This document shows, one piece after another, positions 1 through 13,344 of a stretch of 31,500 nt of DNA (positions within the stretch are counted from its first letter, which is position 1; the number at the start of each line of letters is the position of its first letter). Where the stretch lies: NCBI RefSeq assembly GCF_964340395.1, contig NC_135553.1, forward strand, positions 8,761,001-8,792,500. Reading direction: 5' to 3'. Under the pieces are notes generated by a model. The model saw only the letters and a list, made by a program, of their open reading frames with translations. It made no database searches and was not told the origin of the DNA. This DNA is from Glandiceps talaboti. Its lineage: Eukaryota > Hemichordata > Enteropneusta > Spengelidae. The position numbers and the translations under genes were made by a program.

Positions 1-169
1 GATCCACAGGACAATCTTCGTCAGTCTGGCAAGGTCCATAGTGAGTCTGGTCATATGTATAGTCAGCTATGTCTCCATTTGTGTCCAATGCGTTCACTGC
101 ATTGAAAACTGTTATCAGAGCCACTACTATACTTAATCCTGTCACCCTTCGCTGTCTCACCAAGTTCAT
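1..169 (-). CDS. First coding exon of a secreted protein (partial, runs off left edge)
   Basis: Seen on the minus strand: a splice acceptor (TTTTCAG) at 197-202 opens an exon, and an ATG at 167-169 starts a frame that stays open to base 1 (56 codons). The N-terminus reads as a signal peptide: MNLVRQRR (basic), then a hydrophobic stretch of about 16 residues (around 11-26) ending near VNALD. The mature part is acidic and includes YTYDQTHYGP followed by two cysteines (PCQTDEDCPVD). The Y-x-Y-(D)-x-x-YGP pattern is reminiscent of the start of secreted alpha-carbonic anhydrases, but too little is visible to name the family. The nine codons before the ATG (170-196) are also open, so the start rests on the signal-peptide shape. 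The gene lies downstream of the SDR gene on the same strand. Confidence 0.5.
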   Translation of the reverse strand, partial: MNLVRQRRVTGLSIVVALITVFNAVNALDTNGDIADYTYDQTHYGPCQTDEDCPVD

Positions 170-196
170 GATCAAATTGGCGACTGTCCTCTTCAG

Positions 197-1554
197 CTGA
201 AAATATAATTATTAAAGTGCACATGTGAAAATACGAAAACCTTAGAGCAAACCGCCTAACTTTTTCATTATACCTCATGATCGACCTATCTAAAGATTAC
301 ATGTGTGTGTATGTGTTTTCTCTGGAAGCACACTAAATTTGTGATTAGTCGACGTCTCAGGTACTACAAAGAGCAAATATCGTCTGCCGATCTAAACGTA
401 CTGTTGACGACTTCAAATATATGACAATAGACCAATATCCATGATTACGACACCTACCTACCTTCATATAAATTCGTCAGAAAAGCCGTTTATAATTATA
501 CGCCTTCTGATGGGACACCAGTTCTGTTGTGACGCAGTCGAAATTCGTACGGCACATAGGGGGGATCCCCGATGACATAGGGCTTATGGAATTCTCTCGA
601 ATGCGATTGTTCAGGTGTTGTACGTACGTACGTGCTGCTATGCTATGTGTGAAATGTGGCGTACTAGTAGTTTGCTTTCTTCGTTTTCTCCTCCACTCCA
701 ATGCGCACAAGTGGATTACTTTTTCCTTTTCTGACTTGTAAACTCATCAACGTCAATTAGTGGGTTATTGCTAATGTTCAAAGTGCACTCCGTATCACTT
801 TCGAATAACAAGAAGTGTTGACATTGCCACCCTAAATAGTTAAGAATTACCGGATGGATTCTGCTTCAACCTGATGCGCGTATGTACCGATGATTAGATA
901 TTGGCTTTTTACAAGAATTTTGTCTAAAATCAAACCCGAATTATATGTGTTATCAACACAGTTTTTATTTTGACCTCGTTACTTCTTTCTTTGCATAAAA
1001 AATGAATTTGACCTTTAATAAACTTTGACATGTAGTACTTTCACCCGGTATCCAGAAATTATTTGCCGAACACATTTGTTGAATTGCATACAAGTTTATC
1101 TAATGTTCTTTAATCATTGTAATACAAGTAATCCATGAGCATAGTCTGCTCATTAATCGATAATCAGAAAATACTACATACTTTTCGAAAACACGTATAA
1201 CTGGCACACGTGTATACCTGGACCTGAATGGGCCATTTATTTAATCGCTTACTTTTAAATGTGATACAAACATTGAATACTGTAATCCTAATATCCATTT
1301 ATTAATGGTGAGGTTACTTTTCGTGTAAATTCATATTTGATTCTGGTCGTCAATTAATAGACCCATGACAAAGGTTTCTCTAAAATGTGTTTACAGTTCG
1401 GACACATGAATTCAGGCATTTAATAGCACGAGTTTTTTATATTAAAGACCACGAGCAATAACACTCTCTTCTATACGCGTAATAATATAGTCAGAGATCT
1501 AGAGCTTCATCACTGCAAACATGCTTGTCTCTCATCTAATCAGACTGTCGGTTC
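197..1554. other. Intergenic/intronic DNA, no gene seen
   Basis: AT-rich DNA between the left-edge exon and the stop codon of the SDR gene. It must hold the 3'UTR of the SDR gene: minus-strand AATAAA hexamers lie at 1236-1241 and 1298-1303, but I cannot tell which is used. Part of it is probably the upstream intron of the left-edge gene. The short open frames at about 480-740 occupy the same bases on both strands and show no domain or splice support. Confidence 0.5.
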
Positions 1555-6410
<4,856 letters not shown>

Positions 6411-6952
6411 ATTGTACTGTCAGGTTTGAATGTTAAAGCAGTAATATAGCACAGTGACCTTGTGACCCAGAATGCGCCACCATACGAAAGGGACGTTCAA
6501 GTTTGGTGGATGCGGATTGCGCTATATGTGAAATACCTAATCAATGGTTGGTGGTCTGACTACATCAGACCCATGCTATTGTTTATAGCTAGGTAAACAA
6601 ACAAGCAAACAAAACAAATAAGCAAACTAAACAAATGGCCAAAGAAACAAAAAATATCCATAACAACAACAAAGTACACAAACAAAGCAAGTCTACAAAG
6701 AAAACCATATCACTCATAACCATAAAAAAATATGAAGGACAAAACAAATAAACAATAGCCCATCATAGCTAAGACTAATCATAGACTTATGTTGCAACGG
6801 ATACTGCAACAACTGTAAACTTACAATGTTATAACATATAGTCTGCTAGTTGTACAGTAGAACTATTAAAGACACGTGTATATACATAGCTGGTAGTGAA
6901 AATGATTACAATATCCGTTGCATAGAAACGTTAATATTCACATTTAATCAAA
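6411..6952. other. 5' flank of the SDR gene, no gene seen
   Basis: The region directly upstream of the SDR start codon (minus strand) must contain its 5'UTR and promoter. No clear TATA box can be tied to a start site. An A-rich stretch with many CAAA/ACAA units lies at 6595-6770. No coding exon was recognised. Confidence 0.4.
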
Positions 6953-7008
6953 TGGAAGGCGAAATTATGAACGATAAGGGTAAATATCGTTCATAATTTC
7001 GCCTTCCA
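6953..7008. repeat. Perfect 23-bp inverted repeat with 10-nt loop
   Basis: Arms 6953-6975 and 6986-7008 are exact reverse complements over 23 bases (outer end TGGAAGGCG), separated by AAGGGTAAAT. It would form a strong hairpin on either strand. It lies between the SDR gene and the orphan exon. It may be a tiny foldback transposon or a decayed element reduced to its ends. Confidence 0.85.
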
Positions 7009-7295
7009 GTGTTGATATGTTTTCCTTACCATATATAACAACCAAGTACAATATATCGGCTATGTGAGGATTTATTTTTTAGAATTAACATTTCAAAGAC
7101 TATGTAAATGCCTTCAACGATTCATAAACTTTTGGTCATGTTGCTTCTTTTGGCTGGGAGTGACTATGGCATTTTAAACTTGATTTGACGTTATGAAGAT
7201 ATAGACGGATAGAAGCAAACGAATAACCTTCGACCTTGGAATGGCGAGGTCAAAGGAATACATGCAAGCGATTCGTTGCTTCCTTCTCCCTATCC

Positions 7296-7430
7296 TCAAG
7301 TGAACTCATAAGTCGTCGAGTCCGCTACCATCATTGGATTATTTGGCATAACCGTCACGTCACAACAGTACCGTTCGTATTTTCTGGGTTAGTGATTAGT
7401 TGAACTGCAGTGTCGGAGGTATAAGACATT
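7296..7430 (-). pseudogene. Orphan terminal exon (exon 7) of an SDR/15-PGDH-like gene, frameshifted
   Basis: On the minus strand a good acceptor (CTGTACAG, intron side 7431 upward) opens an exon beginning A-ATG-TCT, in the same phase and position as exon 7 of the intact SDR gene. The reading MSYTSDTAVQLI parallels MSHVTDSFVELI, and NGTVV parallels NGAVV. An in-frame TGA at 7355-7357 then stops it. Just there the coding strand holds a tandem 5-bp duplication, GTGACGTGAC (7354-7363). In the shifted frame the homology resumes (VMPNNPMMV against VLPGEPMKV) and ends at a TGA at 7296-7298. No exons 1-6 were found upstream (higher coordinates). Its 3' flank (7150-7295) resembles that of the decayed exon at 19.0 kb. 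It is a remnant of a third copy, or possibly a very distant last exon of the second copy. Confidence 0.7.
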
Positions 7431-7468
7431 CTGTACAGAGGAATGACAGGTACGGAAGCTTAATGATA

Positions 7469-8126
7469 TGGCAAGCCGTTCAGGCCAAAATTATTATTCT
7501 ATTTTAGCTGTAGACTTCCGCCATTTCCCCTCTGTTTACTGGCACAGAATAAGACTAATCGTAGACTGAACATTTATCACTTTTAGGTGAAGTGTGGATG
7601 GACGGAGAACACTTATGACAGAGAATAGTCTATCATCTGCCAGTAGGAGCATCATTCTATGTATTCGTATGTATTCAAATCAAATGTCCACATGAGTGTA
7701 CAGCGACCAATGTGTTTGGCCTACCGGAAGTCAGTCATTTGAGTCACTCCACCGTGACACCCATTTGTGGAAATTGAGTTGTCCGAACACGTACAACTTT
7801 TTTTTTCAAAAGAAAGTTTTTTTCCCAAAATAACTAATAGTAGTATCGGATCTTGGTCAAAAAAAAAGTTGAAAAAAAAGTTTAACAAAAAATATATTTT
7901 GACTTTCAATTATATATAATCCTTAAAAAACATTCCGGTTTGACGAAAAATAAAACAATAATCTCAAATAAATGAAAACTTGGTTGAATTAAATGATGGC
8001 ATGGAATAAAAGTGTGGACCCCATCGAAAAACTACGCATAAACAGTTAAAATTAGTTTGTAACTACGAAAATTATAAAATACTACAGCTAAAATAGAATA
8101 CTGATTTTGGCCTGAACGGCTTGCCA
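7469..8126. mobile_element. 658-bp non-autonomous TIR DNA transposon, TA target duplication
   Basis: Terminal inverted repeats of about 45 bp lie at 7469-7513 and 8082-8126, both starting TGGCAAGCCGTTCAGGCC from the outside, with about three mismatches. TA dinucleotides sit directly outside both ends (7467-7468 and 8127-8128), as expected of a Tc1/mariner-type target site, although an ATAT duplication is also possible. The interior is AT-rich with no transposase, so the element is non-autonomous. It sits 39 bp from the splice acceptor of the orphan SDR exon. Confidence 0.8.
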
Positions 8127-8159
8127 TATACTGAGGACACAGGAGTATTTCTTTTAAAC

Positions 8160-8330
8160 CACGTGAGTAGTTTTTATTTCATGGGAGTAGTTTTATTTTG
8201 GGTTTTTTACCATGGGAGTAGTTTTTATTTCATGGGAGTAGTTCTTTTTTACCATGGGAGTGTGTTTTTTATAGTTTTACCATGGGAGTATGTTTTTTTT
8301 TTACCACGCGAAGTTTTTATTTCATGGGAG
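8160..8330. repeat. CATGGGAGTAGTTTTTATTT minisatellite
   Basis: Seven or eight degenerate units begin CATGGGAG or CACG and continue with T-rich spacers of variable length (about 20-27 bp per unit). The array starts just outside the 658-bp transposon and ends exactly where the duplicated exon fragment at 8330 begins. Confidence 0.8.
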
Positions 8331-8408
8331 ATCCACTGTTTTGTCAACAATGTCAGACCATTCTATCATCACTGCTTGAAGTCGAAACACTGCTCGCCGA
8401 ATTAAGGT
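8330..8408 (+). pseudogene. Duplicated exon fragment with CxxC motif
   Basis: The first 36 bases (8330-8365) are identical to 11759-11794 at the end of the low-complexity exon and encode DPLFCQQCQTIL. After this the sequence diverges (SSLLEVETLLAEL) but stays open and ends at a possible donor (AAG|GTAATC at 8409). No acceptor precedes it; it abuts the minisatellite. It is best read as a captured exon fragment, not an independent gene. Confidence 0.45.
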
Positions 8409-10797
8409 AATCCGTACATGACATACTTTTTCGAGTGTCTTGTCGCTTTATACTTAACCCCTGAGATTGTGCTAGGGTTGAAAGAGTTGAAGGCAGTACT
8501 AGATATTGAACTAGTACCCGTGTATATCCAAACCCATGCCACCGTGACGGTCTAATGTACATGATATGCGACTCGAGTCATCTGTGATGATCACGTAACA
8601 CATTTGTATGACTGGAGATACAAAAGATCCAAAACCTAAGACTTGTATTATTAGTATTAAACTCAAATTAAATGGAGCAGGCAGATGAAGTACGAGAAAA
8701 TTAAAACACCAAAACCGATGATAGCCAAAAAACAACAACTATAAACACTGTACGAAAAGTCTTGATTTATCCACGGTGATATCTCCCCTGGGGGCTGTAG
8801 ACAGTCAAATGTTGTATATCTTGTTGTTCGACATAAATAACTTTGCTGTTTCTATATCGTCACCCATGCATACTGTATACCTTTCTGCGCATTTGATCCC
8901 GACGACCCCACATTTCTGATCATTTCAACGTCGTTTCAGACACTGCAGACCTCTTCGTTTAGGCTGTGTAGGCATTCTTTATCAATGTCGTTGAAGGAGG
9001 ACTATAACGTTAACAACGCTCATTTGCACGGTGCGGTCCCAAGCACGATATTGAAAGAATTAGGAGGTTTTATGTCCACATAGCCTGACAAAGAAGCACA
9101 CAACATCCGCGCAAGCCATATATAACCATGATGCAAACTTGCTAAATGCTAGCTAAAAGTGCAGAACAGTGTATTAACTGACAGGTAAGGTGGGGCTTGG
9201 TATACAAGACTTCCTATAAATTACTCTATGCCAATGGTAGTAAGTATACAATTTCCCAATCACTGCTTTTTTTGCACATATCAATCTTCGAAAATTCCTA
9301 CAAATTGAAATGGTGAGAATGTATGCCGATTGGTAGAGGTCAAAATCAACACATGTTATATGAATTTTAATTTTGTCTTATTGTAAGGGCGGCCTTATTT
9401 ATTTTTCTGTTTCTCATCTCCCGACAGACCCCCCCCCCCCCGTTTGTCACGTCGGAGCAGCATGTGTCATGGCTAATAGAGTCTTCGAGGTTTGAGGGAC
9501 AGGGCTCGAAATTAATGCCGTCGCGCGCAGGCCGCCAAATCTTCAGGCTGGACCGGAAGATTTTGGAAAGACCTGCCCAATTGATAGGTACATTTTGCTG
9601 CAATGTAATAGCTCAGAATATTTCATTTTCAAAATTATGCTTAAAATTGGTAAAAGGCATATTGCATTCATCAAAAAAACCAACATTTTTGACCAAATTT
9701 TTAGCTTTAAATCAGTTGTATCATCGGGGAAATGACCGACTTCGTAATAACATTTCATGACCCATGACATATGCATGACCTAGGAAGACGTTATTTGTTC
9801 ATTGCGCATGTGCAATAAATGAAATTATCACAGCTTCACGATGTACAACTTACAAGCTTCAAATTGTGTCATAAACATAGGTTTTAGGCATGGATGTTAC
9901 ACAAATTGTACAAAATGACTCAAAAGGAGCAGTGATAGCTGATCATTTAAATGGTTTCGGCATTGGAATGTTTGAATGTAAATTTGTCGGTGTCGACACT
10001 GCAACAATGTATAATTGCTATTGCCTATTGCTAACATTAGTAACATTAACAACATTTACTAGTTGCAGAAGACGCGTTGTATTATCGAATCTTTCGAAAA
10101 CCAGCAGCACTTCAGAATGATAAACTGCATACGAGACGATATATGTGATATGAACTGGAACATAGACTTTATTTATCAAAGACCTGAAACCTCACGGCTT
10201 CACCCCAAAGGCACAGCCAAAAGTCGACTGGATCACCCCAAGGACAGAGCCAGAAGTCAAGTGCCTAATTTTACAAATCACTAATACAGGAAAACTTGGA
10301 ATGTCTATTGTCTAAACATGACTATATATAAATTACGCGAATGACGCGTAGGTCCTTGAATTTGAAACAAAAAGACGCCATGATGATAATTGTTTTCCAG
10401 ACATGATAAGTTATTAAATAAGCTTACTAAAACATGTAGAACCATGACAGTATACTGTACTGCAAGGTCAACCAAGACAGTCTTAATTTTGTACACATGC
10501 ATGGTACGTTACCGATGTTTACATTATTGCTTTTATAAGTACATTGTAAATCCTAAAGGAGTACTGATCGAGTTCTAGAAATGTTTACATGTTATCTGGT
10601 GGATTATTTTGACAAGTTCACACTGAAGAAAAATCTTTCATAGAAGTAAAATGATTTATAAAAATGAAAATTCCTCTAGCACACTGATGACAATCACGCA
10701 AGTGTTTCAAAAAGTTACATACTAAAGTTCAAATAGGATAACTTGGCTAGCGATATCAATGCCACTTTGATTAATATGACGAATGTATTAGTACTCC
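8409..10797. other. Gene-poor interval, no supported exon
   Basis: No convincing exon on either strand. Visible items are a poly-C tract at about 9430-9441, a GC-richer patch at about 9485-9570 that looks like a dispersed repeat and contains a small imperfect hairpin (AAATCTTC...GAAGATTT, about 9536-9560), and a two-copy 33-bp repeat at 10201-10266 (CACCCCAAAGGCACAGCC and variant). The short open frames here (10063-10284, 10390-10578) lack start context, splice sites or family resemblance. Confidence 0.4.
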
Positions 10798-11007
10798 ATG
10801 ATAAAAGTATACAATAATTCATGGCTACAGATATACACCCATCAGGATGATAAGTATTCATCTTCTTACAAAGTTGTTTTACGGACTTGTCAAACTTGCT
10901 ACAATGAAGGAAAGAGACATGTAACCTGTAAGGAATTCAATAAAGAGACGAGAAAAGAAGTTGTAGAGAGACTGACAGGACAGAAAGTACAGAGAATAGA
11001 ACTGAAA
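10798..11007 (+). CDS. Possible exon, hypothetical (uncertain)
   Basis: An open plus-strand frame begins at ATG 10798. It shows a mixed, protein-like composition: KVVLRTCQTCYNEGKRH, then CKEFNKETRKEVVERL with regularly placed charges. It runs into a T-rich tract and a C/G-rich (GCCCGCCCC) patch after about 11007. It lies just upstream of the low-complexity exon on the same strand and could be an earlier exon of that gene. A possible donor is CCT|GTAAGG at about 10928. The CxxC (CQTC) is the only motif. I do not recognise a family, and it may be chance or pseudogenic. Confidence 0.25.
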
Positions 11008-11088
11008 AAATACAGATTTTTTTCCCTTGCCACCTTTTTTTATTTCGCCCGCCCGCCCCGCCCCGCCTGACTATTTTTGTTTATCTCA

Positions 11089-11232
11089 ACTTACATACAG
11101 TAACAGACGTTGGAACGAAGTTGAACTTACATACAGTAACAGACGTTGGAACGAGGTTGAACTTACATACAGTAACAGACGTTGGAACGAGGTTGAACTT
11201 ACATACAGTAACAGACGTTGAACTAAGTTGAA
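11089..11232. repeat. 36-bp tandem repeat, four copies
   Basis: Units start ACTTACATACAGTAACAGAC at 11089, 11125, 11161 and 11197, with a period of exactly 36. The first three continue GTTGGAACGARGTTGA; the last is altered (GTTGAACTAAGTTGA). Thirty-six is a multiple of three, so the frame LTYSNRRWNEVE repeats without stops. Each unit also contains a splice-acceptor-like TACATACAG. The array ends at the ATG of the following exon. Confidence 0.9.
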
Positions 11233-11850
11233 GATGATGACCAAAGACGAAAAGCGGGAATTCGATGCTACGAACTCCCAGCTTGATGCAACTGCTACAC
11301 CTGAAGCAACTACAGCTAATGTACCTGTTATTGTAACGTCTAAACCTGTTGCAGCAACATCTGAACCTACTGCAGCAACATATGAACCTGCTGCAACTAC
11401 ATCTGAACCTCTCTCTGTAAACCTTGAACCTGCTGCTGCTGCTACAACTTCTGAACCTGTTGTTGCAACATCTGACTCTGCTGCTGCGAAGGCTGACCCT
11501 GTTGTCGCAATATCTGAAAGTCTTGCTGTAACATGTGAATATCTTGCCACAACCTGTGAATCTGCTGCAACAGCATCAGAACATGTCATTGCAGCTGCTA
11601 CAAATGACACAACATCTAAATCTTATACTGAACAGAGAGCGATGGGACGGGTGAATGAAGCTTTTGAATTTAACGATGTTGTTAAGGAGGTGAAGAGAGA
11701 TAGCAATGTGATGGTACCGAGTCTGGGAACTCTGGAAAATGAACATGAAGTGATTACTGATCCACTGTTTTGTCAACAATGTCAGACCATTCTAGCAGGT
11801 ATGTCAGAACTGACAGCCTCGGAGACAAAGGACCCCTCAACTTGGAAGCG
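11228..11850 (+). CDS. Low-complexity Ala/Thr/Ser/Pro/Glu-rich protein exon with C-terminal CxxC (hypothetical, partial)
   Basis: An open plus-strand frame runs from ATG 11228 (or the next ATGs at 11234/11237) to a strong donor, AAGCG|GTAAGC, at 11851. Residues about 15-135 are short degenerate repeats of the form AATSEP/AATYEP/ATTSEP, likely disordered. From about residue 150 the sequence becomes ordinary (RVNEAFEFNDVVKEVKRD, then VPSLGTLENEHEVITDP), ending with FCQQCQTILAGMSEL and TWKR. The CxxC followed by a Trp-Lys shortly before the exon end resembles the first half of a Sec23/Sec24-type zinc ribbon such as those in circularly permuted Ras-like proteins; this is a weak inference. No following exon with the second Cys pair was found before the transporter gene at 12559, so the locus may be a broken copy. 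Confidence 0.45.
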
Positions 11851-12376
11851 GTAAGCGTTTACATTACAGTTCAATCATGCACTATGTGCCTAATTATGTA
11901 TACAAAATACTGTTAAGTTTTATTGCATGTGGCATTTGTCTTATTATAATCTTCTTGCGGCTAGTATCAAGTTTTAAATAAAAGCTGCAAGCAACGTTAC
12001 AGCGGGCTAAGGTTCCACAAAACAACAAAACAGTACAGGCTTTGTGCATTCATAAAGTGTGATTCTGACTGTTGCTGTTGGCATGGTTACGTTTGCTAGA
12101 CACATTCGTGTTCATACATTGAATACTCTAATAGTCTCCCTATCACCTGTTATGTGTGGACAAATCATATACAAATAATTCCTAGATGTTGATCTCGTTT
12201 GATAGCTATGTACACTCTCTACAGGAAAACATTAAAGTAACCTGGTGATAATCGTTCAAACTTTATACAGTAATATTGATTTATTATAAATAACTTTCTA
12301 TCTAAAAGTAAGCCAGTTCAAAGATAGGGGGTTATTGCCAATAAGTAAATGTATATTCACTATAACAAACAACTCT
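11851..12376. other. Interval between the low-complexity exon and the transporter, no gene seen
   Basis: AT-rich DNA without recognised exons. If the transporter promoter is close to its start codon, it lies here or just after, on either side of the TAC repeat. A run TTATTATAAATAACT at about 12281-12295 is TATA-like but cannot be tied to a start site. Confidence 0.3.

Positions 12377-12454
<78 letters not shown>
12377..12454. repeat. (TAC)26 trinucleotide microsatellite
   Basis: A pure 78-bp run of TAC lies about 105 bp upstream of the transporter start codon, so it may fall in the 5'UTR or proximal promoter. The poly-Tyr and poly-Leu frames through it are artefacts. Confidence 0.97.
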
Positions 12455-12558
12455 ATGCGCGCATGCCTTTGTACAGTTGCTTTATTAAAATCAGAAATGA
12501 ATATTCATGTCTCATCCACATTAACACTTTGACAATGATTTATTACCACTGAAGGAAA

Positions 12559-13308
12559 ATGGAACAGGACAACGAGGTAACAGAAACTATTGACAAACCA
12601 CGTGCACGTAACCTCCTGCAAATCATTCGTGACGGAGGCTGGGGTTTGATGATCGTTCTGTCGGCTGCCACAATCGATGCTCTTATTTCATCATTTGGAT
12701 ATGGGATGAGTCCTCTTTTCCTTGAACTTAGAAGTCAGTTCAAGTCAACAGCAGAAGAAACGTCATGGGTTTTATCATTGCAGTATATATCCTACGTTTT
12801 CGGTAAACATAGCTATTATAATATTGTTGTACATTTTAGGCAATTGATAGTTTAGTATTCATATCATGAAGAAAAATACAAATATCAGCTTATTTTAGTG
12901 AAGTGACCCTCTGGAAAGATATACGTTTCACATTAGGAACAAAGGAATTGTTGTCACCTCGGACCATTATACTGATCTGAGAATTAACCTCGGCAAGAAT
13001 GATTTTTAAAAAAAGGGGGGGGGGGACGCCACTCCGGTAAATAAAGGTATTCCCATAAACTATGGGGTCTGGAAGGTCATTTCATGATTTACTACAATTA
13101 CTTGCGAGAAGCGGAACATCAAATTGATCTTGTGCCCTTTTTAGGGTATGTTTCCTGTGGGCCACATTACCTCATAGGAGTCAGTGGAACTGATTATTCA
13201 TGATGAACAATTAATATGCATGACTCATAGATGATTATTCCCCTCAGTGTAAAACATCTCTCATCAAAATCTAAACATACAAGTACGAAATCGCAGAAGA
13301 CAATTTTG

Positions 13309-13344
<36 letters not shown>

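Noticed and set aside
8409-10797. Possible exons 1-6 of a third SDR copy upstream of the orphan exon
   Set aside because: I looked on the minus strand for NNAA, YGATK, CPGKVDTP and the GIG loop and found none.
11086-11610. 174-codon minus-strand frame rich in Ala/Ser/Val
   Set aside because: Antisense shadow of the repetitive AATSEP-coding exon; the plus frame has the better donor and non-repetitive end.
12335-12552. Poly-Tyr and poly-Leu frames
   Set aside because: Reading of the (TAC)26 microsatellite.
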